Shown here: piece by piece, positions 1 through 7,522 of the stretch | Numbering within the stretch: the first letter of the stretch is position 1 | How the letters are laid out: each line of letters begins with the position of its first letter | NCBI GenBank assembly: GCA_902764875.1 | Contig: CACWXP010000017.1 | Location: 1-64,000, forward strand | Direction of reading: 5' to 3' | Length of the DNA stretch: 64,000 bases | Source of the DNA: an uncultured Eubacteriales bacterium | GTDB lineage: Bacteria > Bacillota > Clostridia > Christensenellales > Aristaeellaceae | Translations under genes and position numbers: made by a program | The notes under the pieces: model-generated | Told to the model about the DNA's origin: nothing | The model's database searches: none | The model's input: the letters and a program-made list of their open reading frames with translations, nothing else

Positions 1-29
1 GTTTACATACAACACTTTTTCGAAAGAGT

Positions 30-70
30 AAAACCCGCTTTGCGTTATGGCGTAACGCTCAGCGGGTTTT
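30..70. terminator. Bidirectional hairpin terminator after rluB
   Basis: A 10-bp stem (AAAACCCGCT at 30-39 pairing with AGCGGGTTTT at 61-70) encloses a second inner stem (GCGTTA / TAACGC). T-runs occur on both strands, so it can end rluB transcription on the minus strand and anything arriving from the left. Confidence 0.75.
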
Positions 71-157
71 CGCTACCTTCCAAGTGTCAAACTCGGGATT
101 ATACCGCCGAAACGGATTTTGTCAAGGGAAAGATTTTGAAAACCGGAAGGTTTTGCG

Positions 158-868
158 TCAGATTTCCTTCAGGGCGGCAATTTCTTCTTCTGTCAGCGGT
201 CGCCACATGCCCGTGGGGAGACTGCCGAGGGAGACCGGCCCGAAGCCCACGCGGCGCAGGCGGACCACCTGATGGCCGATGGCATCGACCATACGGCGAA
301 CCTGGCGGTTGCGGCCTTCATGAATGCTGATCAGCAGCACGGTATCGAAGGTCTCTTCCCGGATGAGCCGCACAAAGGCGGGGGAAGTCAGCTTTCCGTC
401 GATCATGACCCCCTTGCGGAGAATGCTGATCTCCTCCGGCGTGACGTGATTGGAGACTTTGGTCCAGTACACCTTGAGCACTTCACGACTGGGATGGAGA
501 ACCCGGTTCATCATGTCTCCGTCGTTGGTGAGGAGGAGCAGCCCCTCACTGTCGTAGTCCAGACGGCCGACGGGGAAAAGACGGACCGGATAGTCCGCAA
601 ACTTGTCCATGACGGTGGCGCGACCTTCGGGATCGGAAACCGTCGTGACCTCGCCGATGGGCTTGTTATAGGCGATATAGTGCTTTTCTTCCTCCGGACG
701 GACGACTTCACCGTCCACGGTGACCGTATCCCGGGTTTCGTCCACCTGAACGCCCATTTCGGTGATGACCGAACCGTTCACGGCCACGCGGCCTTCCTGA
801 ATCATTTTTTCGGAGGCCCGGCGGGAGGCGACGCCGCACAGGGCAAGGTACTTTTGCAGTCTGATCAT
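158..868 (-). CDS. rluB: 23S rRNA/ribosomal large subunit pseudouridine synthase, RluB/RsuA family
   Basis: This 236-aa cytoplasmic enzyme should isomerise a uridine in 23S rRNA to pseudouridine. The N-terminus (about residues 1-60) is an S4 RNA-binding domain (IRLQKYLALCGVASRRASE). The RsuA-type catalytic loop is GRLDYDSEGLLLLTNDG, whose Asp is the expected nucleophile, and EGRNRQVRRM is the family signature near the C-terminus. The length is normal for Gram-positive RluB. The ATG at 868 has an AAAGGA ribosome binding site. It is followed by a hairpin terminator and lies downstream of proA in the same direction, separated by about 46 bases, so co-transcription is possible. RluB is favoured over RsuA or RluF by overall similarity, but the exact target uridine is inferred. 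Confidence 0.9.
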   Translation of the reverse strand: MIRLQKYLALCGVASRRASEKMIQEGRVAVNGSVITEMGVQVDETRDTVTVDGEVVRPEEEKHYIAYNKPIGEVTTVSDPEGRATVMDKFADYPVRLFPVGRLDYDSEGLLLLTNDGDMMNRVLHPSREVLKVYWTKVSNHVTPEEISILRKGVMIDGKLTSPAFVRLIREETFDTVLLISIHEGRNRQVRRMVDAIGHQVVRLRRVGFGPVSLGSLPTGMWRPLTEEEIAALKEI

Positions 869-914
869 GAATGATTCCTTTCGGGGTTGTTTGGGATTGT
901 GTATGGGCAGCGCA

Positions 915-2225
915 TTACAGGGGACAGGTGTCAGAGAGGGGGTTGTGGGTATACGCCCGCTCGCCGGATTTCATTTCCGCCATGGTCTGTCCGGAACCGA
1001 TGAGCTTGTATTTATAGGTTGTCAGCCCTTCCAGGCCCATGGGGCCGCGGGCATGGATCTTGCCGGTGGCGATTCCAACCTCTGCGCCAAATCCGTACAC
1101 AAAGCCGTCGGCAAAGCGGGTTGAAACATTCCAGTAGACTCCGGCACTGTCCACCCGCTGCATAAAGACAGCAGCGTTTTTCTCGCTGGCGGTGCAGATG
1201 CAGTCGGTATGATGGGAGCCGTAGGCATTGATATGCTCCACGGCCTCGGCAAGAGAGGCGACGGTTTTCACGGAAACAATGTAGTCCAGGTATTCGGTTT
1301 CCCAGTCCTCCGCCTGAGCGGGGACGCAGGGCACGATTTTTCGAACCGCTTCGTCCCCGCGGATTTCCACACCGGCTTTTTTAAGAGCATCACACAGCGG
1401 CGGGAGTACGGCGGGGGCTATTTTTTCATGCACGAGGATGGTTTCGGCGGCGTTGCAGACGGACACGTTCTGCACCTTGCTGTCCAGGGCGACTTTCACG
1501 GCAAGGGCGGGTTCGGCGAATTCGTCGATATAGACATGGCAGATGCCGTCGGAATGGCCGAGCACCGGGATGCGGCTGTTGTCCATGATATAGCGGACAA
1601 ACTGACGGGAACCGCGGGGAATAATGAGATCGATGAGCGCATCTTCCTTCAGCATGGAGGCCACATCCTCCCGGGATTCGAGCAGCTGAGCCGAATCGAA
1701 GGGAAGGCCGGCCTCCTCCAGGGCCAAGCGAACACAGTCACACAGAATCCGGTTTGTGCGGATGGCTTCGCGCCCGCCTTTCAGAAGAACGGCGTTCCCG
1801 CTCTTGATGCAGAGGGAAGCGATTTGGATAAGGGCGTCCGGACGGCTTTCGAAAATGACACCGATGACGCCGATGGGGCAGACGACGCGGTAAACCGAAA
1901 GACCTTCGGTGATTTCCATGGCATAGGTGGTTTTGCCCAGCGGATCGGGAAGTGCGGCAAGGGCGCGAAGCCCGTCGGCCACCTGGTTCAGTTTTTTCCG
2001 ATCAAAGACAAGCCGGTGCATCAGCGGAGCGGCCAGATGATCCTGCTCCGCGGCGCGAAGATCCTCCCTGTTGGCGGCCTGAATTGCCTCATAACGCTCC
2101 TCCAGAACCCTGGCAAGGGCGAGCAACGCCTGATTCCGGGCATTGAGAGACGCGGCAGAAAGATCATAGAAGGCTTTTCGGGATCGAAGAGACATTTCAT
2201 GAAGATCGCGGAGGGTTGTTTCCAC
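915..2225 (-). CDS. proA: Gamma-glutamyl phosphate reductase
   Basis: ProA reduces L-glutamyl 5-phosphate to glutamate-5-semialdehyde with NADPH, the second step of proline synthesis in the cytoplasm. The protein has the aldehyde-dehydrogenase fold: a cofactor-binding region with IGVIFESRPDA, GNAVLLKGG and LIIPRGS, and the catalytic Cys in VQNVSVCNAAET. The C-terminal signature RGPMGLEGLTTYKY is typical of ProA. Length (about 436 aa) is normal. A GTG at 2234 sits too close to the AAAGGA site, so the GTG at 2225 (spacing about 10) is preferred. The usual partner proB (glutamate 5-kinase) is not adjacent in this window. Confidence 0.93.
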   Translation of the reverse strand: METTLRDLHEMSLRSRKAFYDLSAASLNARNQALLALARVLEERYEAIQAANREDLRAAEQDHLAAPLMHRLVFDRKKLNQVADGLRALAALPDPLGKTTYAMEITEGLSVYRVVCPIGVIGVIFESRPDALIQIASLCIKSGNAVLLKGGREAIRTNRILCDCVRLALEEAGLPFDSAQLLESREDVASMLKEDALIDLIIPRGSRQFVRYIMDNSRIPVLGHSDGICHVYIDEFAEPALAVKVALDSKVQNVSVCNAAETILVHEKIAPAVLPPLCDALKKAGVEIRGDEAVRKIVPCVPAQAEDWETEYLDYIVSVKTVASLAEAVEHINAYGSHHTDCICTASEKNAAVFMQRVDSAGVYWNVSTRFADGFVYGFGAEVGIATGKIHARGPMGLEGLTTYKYKLIGSGQTMAEMKSGERAYTHNPLSDTCPL

Positions 2226-2299
2226 GGCAGGCACATCCTTTCAAAACCGCCCCAAAAACGGCGGAAATCCTTGAAAAAGTATAGCAGACAATGAATGAA

Positions 2300-2328
2300 T
2301 TGAAAAGAGGAAGAAAATGTGGTATAAT
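2300..2328 (+). promoter_or_regulatory. Sigma-A promoter for smpB-ssrA
   Basis: TTGAAA (2300-2305), a 17-base spacer and a perfect TATAAT (2323-2328). Transcription would begin around 2335, which places two upstream in-frame ATGs outside the message and fixes the smpB start at 2354. Confidence 0.85.
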
Positions 2329-2353
2329 GACTGCGTCCGGAGGTAAGAAGACG

Positions 2354-2821
2354 ATGCCGCATCAGAAAGGGATCAAGACGATCGCCCAGAACCGAAAGGC
2401 CTGGCACGATTATTTTGTGGAAGACAAGGTGGAATGCGGGGTCGTTCTGTTCGGAACCGAAGTGAAAAGCGTGCGCCAGGGCAGGGTTAACCTGAAGGAA
2501 AGCTGGGTGCGGGTTCACAACGGGGAAGTGTGGGCTGAAGGCATGCACATCAGCCCCTATGAACAGGGAAACCAGTTTAACCGGGACCCGCTGCGGATGA
2601 AAAAGCTACTGCTGCACAAGGCGGAAATCCGGAAACTGGACGCGACGGTGACGAAACAGGGATATACCCTGATTCCGCTGGAGCTTTACCTGAAGGACGG
2701 ACGGGTGAAGATGTCCCTCGGCATCTGCCGGGGCAAACAGCTTCACGACAAGCGGGACAGCATCGCAAAACGCGATTCTGACCGCGAGATTCAACGGGCG
2801 CTCCGCAACCGGCAGCGGTGA
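2354..2821 (+). CDS. smpB: SsrA-binding protein SmpB
   Basis: SmpB binds tmRNA and delivers it to stalled ribosomes for trans-translation. The 155-aa protein has the usual OB-fold core: an N-terminal QNRKAWHDYF segment, GTEVKSVRQGRVNLKES, and the basic C-terminal tail (KRDSDREIQRALRNRQR) that mimics the mRNA in the ribosomal channel. The start at 2354 is chosen because GGAGG lies 10 bases upstream and because a consensus promoter (-10 at 2323-2328) makes earlier ATGs untranscribed. ssrA begins 20 bases after the stop, the usual smpB-ssrA pairing, and no separate ssrA promoter is visible, so the tmRNA is probably processed from the same transcript. Confidence 0.96.
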   Translation: MPHQKGIKTIAQNRKAWHDYFVEDKVECGVVLFGTEVKSVRQGRVNLKESWVRVHNGEVWAEGMHISPYEQGNQFNRDPLRMKKLLLHKAEIRKLDATVTKQGYTLIPLELYLKDGRVKMSLGICRGKQLHDKRDSIAKRDSDREIQRALRNRQR

Positions 2822-2841
2822 CGGCGCCCGGAATGAAACAC

Positions 2842-3183
2842 GGGGATGATCCGGTTTCGACGGGAATATCGGAGGGTGAACCAGCGAGCCGCAGACCCTG
2901 TACTGCGTAAAAACGGGGAAAAACAATAACTGACAATACCAATTACGCTTTCGCGGCTTAAAGCCGCGCGTCGGCCCTGACCGCCTGCAGATCAGGTCAC
3001 CGGCGTCAAGATTGCAGGGAACGAGCATCGCCTAAGCTTTGCAGCGATGTCCGTAATGATGAAGCTACCCTGACGGCAGTTTGTCCGCGGACGGCCGGAT
3101 AGGGGAAACCAAACCACGGACTGCGCTCGGAGAAGATTCATCGGACGGATTTTCGGACAGGGGTTCGACTCCCCTCATCTCCA
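2842..3183 (+). ncRNA. ssrA: Transfer-messenger RNA (tmRNA)
   Basis: The 5' end GGGGATGATCCGGTTTCGAC and the T-arm GGTTCGA near the 3' end are diagnostic; the 5' GGGGATG pairs with CATCTCC (3176-3182) as the tRNA-like acceptor stem, with A3183 as discriminator. CCA is not encoded (CTT follows). The tag reading frame ends at TAA 2959-2961 and its last residues are DNTNYAFAA (GAC at 2932 onward); the resume codon is either ACT 2929 or GAC 2932, neither being the common alanine codon. The C-terminal AFAA fits the ClpXP/ClpAP degron pattern. It rescues ribosomes on broken mRNAs with SmpB. Confidence 0.95.
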
Positions 3184-3192
3184 CTTTGTGGC

Positions 3193-3222
3193 CTTAAACA
3201 AACCCCTGAGGGTTTGTTTAAG
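3193..3222. repeat. Perfect 13-bp inverted repeat after ssrA
   Basis: CTTAAACAAACCC (3193-3205) and GGGTTTGTTTAAG (3210-3222) flank a 4-base loop CTGA. There is no U-run immediately after it, so it may be a processing or terminator-like hairpin rather than a classical terminator. It lies between the mature tmRNA 3' end and a second copy of the tmRNA 3' terminal sequence at 3230-3240. Confidence 0.7.
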
Positions 3223-3248
3223 CTCTCCACATCTCCACCACGACAAAG

Positions 3249-3280
3249 AAACCCTGTGATTCAAAAGATCACAGGGTTTT
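3249..3280. terminator. Bidirectional terminator between ssrA and tRNA-Leu
   Basis: AAACCCTGTGAT (3249-3260) pairs with ATCACAGGGTTT (3268-3279) around a 7-base loop, with T-runs on both strands. It separates the rightward ssrA transcript from the leftward tRNA-Leu gene. Confidence 0.85.
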
Positions 3281-3287
3281 GATCAAG

Positions 3288-3369
3288 TGCGGTTGACGGG
3301 ACTTGAACCCGTACCCGTTGCCGGACACGCCCCTCAAACGTGCGCGTATGCCGATTCCGCCACAACCGC
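3288..3369 (-). tRNA. tRNA-Leu (anticodon GAG)
   Basis: The 82-base gene folds as a class II tRNA with a long variable arm. Acceptor stem GCGGTTG pairs with CAACCGC; the T-loop GGTTCAA and D-arm are present. The anticodon loop is TTGAGGG, giving GAG, which reads CUC/CUU leucine codons. CCA is not encoded. Confidence 0.93.
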
Positions 3370-3383
3370 AGGCGAACAGGTGA

Positions 3384-3412
3384 ATTATACGGCGCATGAT
3401 CGGCTTTGTCAA
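3384..3412 (-). promoter_or_regulatory. Consensus promoter for tRNA-Leu
   Basis: On the minus strand: TTGACA (3412-3407), 17-base spacer, TATAAT (3389-3384), both perfect consensus, as expected for a stable RNA gene. Confidence 0.88.
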
Positions 3413-3441
3413 GACAGAAAAACGCGGAATGGAGGAGAAAG

Positions 3442-4890
3442 ATGCATCGGAGGATCAAAATCCATGCTGCGGTTTGCTGCTTTCTTTTTTTCCTGTTTTC
3501 GTTTGCGACGGCGGAGCCGGCCGGCGGGGAGAGCGAATTCCGCGTGGAACGGATCGGGCAGATGCGCGGATTCGGCCAGAACGCCTTTCTGGTCCACGCG
3601 CTGGAGGACGGCGTGTTTTCCGTTACGATCCGGGATGCGAACGGCGTGTACCGGGTGATCCGGGAGAACGTGGCAAAGGGAGACACAGAACTGGCATGGG
3701 ATGCGTGCGGCAAGAACGGAGAGCCGCTGGCCGAAAAGTATTATATCTTTGATTTCCTGCTGAAAACCGAAGAGGGAAAAGAATATTCCTATGTGTTTGA
3801 AAGCTCAATCGTTGAAAATCTTCAGCATCTGCAGTTTGTGCTTCCGTCCGGCGGAAAGGCCTCCCTGGAGAAACCCGATGACTGGTTTGTCGAGATGAAA
3901 GCCATCCATGAGGGAACCGTTGCCATGGAACTAACGCCGGAGGACGGCGGGAAAGCGGCTTATACCTGGTTTCGCAACGTACATCCGGGGCGGATTGAAC
4001 ATTTCACTTTGGGGAAGATGGCCGGCAAAAATCTGCCGGAGCCGGGGAGATACCGAGCGCGTTTTTATGAAATTTCCAGAGAGGATGAGGCGACGGAGTT
4101 TTCACTGGAGATTACGGAACAGGAAGAGGAAGCGCCGGAAGTTACGGTGACAGGAGACATCATGCCGGAAAGAGGCGCGGACGACAGCGACATCTGGGCC
4201 GCGATGATGCAGCCGTCGGTGGTCGTGGATATTGATTATCTTGAGCATCAGAAGATTCTGGCGGCGCCGGAGGAAAAAGCGGAAAGCCTGGGCACGCTGC
4301 ACGGGCAAAGCCAGGGGCTGCAGGTGTTGGAAATCAGCGGGGAATGGGCCAGAATCGGCGCCTGGAACCACGAGGAAGGCGAATACGTTGAAGGATGGGT
4401 GCCGCTGGGGCGGCTGAAGGTGGTTGAACCGAACCCGGAATACGGGATTCTGATCGACAAAAAAGACCAGAGTCTGACGCTGTATCATCATGGACAGCGC
4501 ATCGAAAGGCTGCTCGTTTCCACGGGTAAAATGGACAAGGGGCATTATGACCGGGAAACATCTGCCGGGTGCTTCCTGACCGGTCTGCACCGGGTTGATT
4601 TTTCAACGCAGGGATCCAAATACGATTTTGTGATCCAGTACGACGGGGGAAATCTGCTGCATCAGATTCCGTATTCATCTGACGGGAGAAGGGACTTTAC
4701 AAAAGGCAAAACCGGGCTGGGTCAGAAAGCGTCCCACGCATGCATCCGGATTCAGGACGAACCCGGAGAAGAAAACGGGATCAACGCCTACTGGATCTGG
4801 ACCCATATTCCGTATCGCACGCGGGTGATCATTCTGGACGATCCGGAAGAAAGAAGGGCCGAAAAGCAGCGGCTGGAAAGCGGAAACTAA
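3442..4890 (+). CDS. Secreted L,D-transpeptidase (YkuD domain) with SH3-like module
   Basis: The 482-aa protein likely forms 3-3 cross-links in peptidoglycan outside the cell. An N-terminal signal peptide (about residues 1-27, basic MHRRIK then a hydrophobic stretch) is followed by about 240 residues resembling beta-rich, FlgD-like/Ig-like modules, then an SH3b-like segment (about 265-330, with ISGEWARIG and GWVPLGRL). The C-terminal YkuD domain (about 335-470) carries the catalytic signature SHACIRI with His432 and Cys434. The start is set by GGAGG before ATG 3442. Its stop overlaps the stop of the convergent methyltransferase gene by four bases. The catalytic domain call is firm; the role of the middle region is unknown. 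Confidence 0.85.
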   Translation: MHRRIKIHAAVCCFLFFLFSFATAEPAGGESEFRVERIGQMRGFGQNAFLVHALEDGVFSVTIRDANGVYRVIRENVAKGDTELAWDACGKNGEPLAEKYYIFDFLLKTEEGKEYSYVFESSIVENLQHLQFVLPSGGKASLEKPDDWFVEMKAIHEGTVAMELTPEDGGKAAYTWFRNVHPGRIEHFTLGKMAGKNLPEPGRYRARFYEISREDEATEFSLEITEQEEEAPEVTVTGDIMPERGADDSDIWAAMMQPSVVVDIDYLEHQKILAAPEEKAESLGTLHGQSQGLQVLEISGEWARIGAWNHEEGEYVEGWVPLGRLKVVEPNPEYGILIDKKDQSLTLYHHGQRIERLLVSTGKMDKGHYDRETSAGCFLTGLHRVDFSTQGSKYDFVIQYDGGNLLHQIPYSSDGRRDFTKGKTGLGQKASHACIRIQDEPGEENGINAYWIWTHIPYRTRVIILDDPEERRAEKQRLESGN

Positions 4891-6005
4891 AAGATATAAT
4901 ATGTACATTCGAGGCGGCCGTTGTAGAGCCGCCTTTTCTTTGCGGATCTTTTGCCGAAGGACCGCTCAAAGGCGGGATCCGAGGAGATGACGCACATGGA
5001 CCAGCCAGGATGGCGCAGAAGCAGCGCGTGCAGATCCCTGTACAGCAGACGGCAGGACTTCTGGTCACTGAGGCGTTCGCCGTAGGGCGGATTGCAGATA
5101 AAGACGCCTTTCGGCTCGCTGAGGGTCAGTTGCTGGAAGGGAAGGGTTTCCGTGCGGACGGTTCCGGTCAGATTGGCCTGGCGGATATGACGGCGGGAAA
5201 GTTCCACCGCTTCCGGGTCGATATCGGATCCGCAGACGGAGAGGGCGGGAGAGACGGCTTCGGCAGCAACAGCGGCGCGCAGAACGGAAAATGGAAGAGT
5301 GCGGAAGGGGGCGAACTGCTCCATCACAAAAGAACGGCGGATGCCGGGCGCAATCCGGGAAGCCATGAAGGCCGCTTCAATGAGAATGGTTCCCGTTCCG
5401 CAGCAGGGATCATAAAGAGGAAGGGACGGATTCCAAGGGCTCAGATGCACCAGGGCGGCGGCCAGTGTCTCACGCAGCGGGGCTTCTCCGTTCCAGGTGC
5501 GGTAGCCCCGGCGGGACAGGGCTTCCCCGGAGGTGTTGATCAGGATTCTGACCACATCGGAATGAACGGAAACCTGCACCGGGAGTTGAGGACCTTTTTC
5601 GGGGAAAACGGAAAGATGCAGGGCTTTCTTCAGTTTCTCAAGGATCGCCTTTTTGGTAATAGACTGGCAGTCGCGGGGCGACATGAGCCGGCTGCGCGCA
5701 CATTTGGCCGAGACCATAAAAGCTTCGCTTCCGTCGGCAAACTCCTGCCAGGGTACGGAGAAAACAAGACGGAAAAGTTCCTCAAAAGAGGTGCAGACCG
5801 CTTCGGCGGCCAGAATAAAAACACGGTCGCAGAAATGGAGCCGCAGATTGCAGAGAAAAAGATCTTCGGGAGAGGCGGAAAAACGGACTCCTCCGTTTTC
5901 AGCCTTTACATCCGCAAGCTTCAGATTTCTGAGTTCCCCGGCTACCAGGCCTTCCAGCCCAAAAGCAGCCGACGCATAACAGGGCAGTTTTTCACGCATG
6001 AACAT
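4887..6005 (-). CDS. THUMP-domain class I RNA methyltransferase (RlmL N-terminal-like/YpsC family)
   Basis: This 372-aa cytoplasmic enzyme should methylate N2 of a guanosine in 23S rRNA with S-adenosylmethionine. Residues 1-60 are ferredoxin-like, a THUMP domain follows to about residue 155, and the rest is a Rossmann methyltransferase. Visible signatures are DPCCGTGTILIEAA (SAM-binding), GSDIDPEA and the catalytic NPPYGERL. It is the single-domain form found in Bacillota (YpsC) rather than the fused RlmKL of enterobacteria. The gene converges on the L,D-transpeptidase with overlapping stop codons and no visible terminator between them. Confidence 0.88.
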   Translation of the reverse strand: MFMREKLPCYASAAFGLEGLVAGELRNLKLADVKAENGGVRFSASPEDLFLCNLRLHFCDRVFILAAEAVCTSFEELFRLVFSVPWQEFADGSEAFMVSAKCARSRLMSPRDCQSITKKAILEKLKKALHLSVFPEKGPQLPVQVSVHSDVVRILINTSGEALSRRGYRTWNGEAPLRETLAAALVHLSPWNPSLPLYDPCCGTGTILIEAAFMASRIAPGIRRSFVMEQFAPFRTLPFSVLRAAVAAEAVSPALSVCGSDIDPEAVELSRRHIRQANLTGTVRTETLPFQQLTLSEPKGVFICNPPYGERLSDQKSCRLLYRDLHALLLRHPGWSMCVISSDPAFERSFGKRSAKKRRLYNGRLECTYYIF

Positions 6006-6077
6006 CCCTCCGTGAACCAGTTTACAAAGAAACAGCCGGATTGTAAAGAAGCGGCAGGAGCCGCAGACGGATTTTCC

Positions 6078-6106
6078 TTGATTTCGGAGGAAATATCGGG
6101 TAAAAT
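6078..6106 (+). promoter_or_regulatory. Promoter for the darA-holB-ricT operon
   Basis: TTGATT (6078-6083), 17-base spacer, TAAAAT (6101-6106), 35 bases upstream of the first start codon. Confidence 0.65.
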
Positions 6107-6140
6107 AAATTGATTATGCAGGAAAGGACGGGATTCATTT

Positions 6141-6473
6141 ATGAAACTGATTATTGCAATCGTTCAGGATGAAGATTCCTCCAAGCTGCTGTCCAAACTC
6201 ATGCAGATCGGGCTCAGCGTGACCAAGCTCGCTACCACAGGAGGATTTCTGAGGGCCGGCAACACGACGCTGCTGCTCGGCGTTGAGGAGGACAGGATTC
6301 AGGAAGCGATACATGTGATCGAAACCGTATGCAAGAGCCGGAAGACAATGACCTCTGCTCCTGCCGCACTGACGGGAATGACGCACGGTGAATATACCAC
6401 CTATCCCGTTGAGGTGACCGTCGGTGGAGCGACGCTGTTCATTCTGAGCATCGAACAATTCCTGAAAGTATGA
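6141..6473 (+). CDS. darA: Cyclic di-AMP receptor, PII-like (DarA/PstA family)
   Basis: DarA is a homotrimeric PII-like protein that binds c-di-AMP; its downstream target is unknown. The 110-aa sequence matches the family along its full length: MKLIIAIVQDED at the N-terminus, the TKLATTGGFLRAGNTTLL segment that lines the nucleotide pocket, and the C-terminal FILSIEQF strand. It sits directly upstream of holB with a four-base ATGA overlap, as in Bacillus (yaaQ-holB region), but tmk and yaaR, which usually accompany it, are missing. It is evidence that this organism uses c-di-AMP as well as c-di-GMP. Confidence 0.93.
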   Translation: MKLIIAIVQDEDSSKLLSKLMQIGLSVTKLATTGGFLRAGNTTLLLGVEEDRIQEAIHVIETVCKSRKTMTSAPAALTGMTHGEYTTYPVEVTVGGATLFILSIEQFLKV

Positions 6474-7522
6474 CACCGAACAAGATTTCCATCAAGGACA
6501 GTTTTCTGCAACACGGCGAAGAATTCCGGGTGCTTTTCGGACAGCTGGCGGAATGGAAAAACGTTCACGCCTATCTGATCTGCGGCGAAAAAGGAACCGG
6601 AAAGCGCACGCTAGCCCGGCTGATGGGTGCGGCGCTGCTGTGTTCGGCCGAAGGAAACAGACCCTGCGGCTGTTGCAGAAACTGCAGGCTGGCCGAAAGC
6701 GGGGAGCATCCGGATCTGATCCGGATTGAAAAAGGTAATCCGATTGCACCGGGAGTCAAAAAAGACAGGTCTACGATCCCTGTTGAGGATATCCGCGAGA
6801 TGATCCGGATTTGCAGCGTGCGGCCGACGGACGGGAGCATGCATATCGTTTTGATCTGCGACGCCGACAAAATGACCGCACAGGCCCAGAACTGCCTGCT
6901 GAAGACACTGGAGGAACCGCCGGCGGATACATGCATCATCCTTATAACGGAACACACGGAAAGCCTTTTGACCACCGTGATCAGCCGGTGCAGAACGGTC
7001 CGGGTGCGGGCATGGGAGGATGAATACATTCTTTCGGTGCTTGAAAGAAATGGCGCCCCGAAAGACAGAGCACTGGAAGCGGCCGCGGCTGCGGGCGGAT
7101 CGATCGGAAAGGCACTTGAGCTTGTTTCGGACGATGAATACTGGAAACTTCGGGAAGAAGTGCTGAATCAGTTTCTGAAAAGCACCTCCCGAAGTGAAGT
7201 GATAAAAATCTCCAACCAGTGGAAAGATCGAAAACAGGACAGCGAAAAGCTGATGACCATTTTGGAATCCTATGTGAGGCAGATGACGGAATACAGATTC
7301 GGAGCCGCACGAACCGATCTGAGCCGATTTCCGGCACAGTGGCAGCGGTTTTCCGAAAAGGCCGGGAAAGAAAGCTTTTTGCGCCTGTCCGAAGCGCTGT
7401 CAGACGCCAGAAAACAGCTGCAGTTTAATACGAATTATCAGGCTGTGCTTGAAAAACTCATTTTTGCATTTATGGGAGAAGGAAATTTATGGCTATCATC
7501 GTCGGAGTCCGTTTCCAGATGA
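6470..7522 (+). CDS. holB: DNA polymerase III subunit delta'
   Basis: HolB is part of the clamp-loader complex that places the beta clamp on DNA. The 350-aa protein is an AAA+ ATPase-fold subunit with a Walker A-like GEKGTGKRT (about residues 39-47), a zinc module CGCCRNC, and a sensor-type segment LKTLEEPPADT. Translation is coupled to darA by an ATGA overlap, and its last 34 bases overlap the start of ricT. Delta' rather than the tau/gamma subunit is indicated by the length and by lack of a long C-terminal region. Confidence 0.9.
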   Translation: MTPNKISIKDSFLQHGEEFRVLFGQLAEWKNVHAYLICGEKGTGKRTLARLMGAALLCSAEGNRPCGCCRNCRLAESGEHPDLIRIEKGNPIAPGVKKDRSTIPVEDIREMIRICSVRPTDGSMHIVLICDADKMTAQAQNCLLKTLEEPPADTCIILITEHTESLLTTVISRCRTVRVRAWEDEYILSVLERNGAPKDRALEAAAAAGGSIGKALELVSDDEYWKLREEVLNQFLKSTSRSEVIKISNQWKDRKQDSEKLMTILESYVRQMTEYRFGAARTDLSRFPAQWQRFSEKAGKESFLRLSEALSDARKQLQFNTNYQAVLEKLIFAFMGEGNLWLSSSESVSR

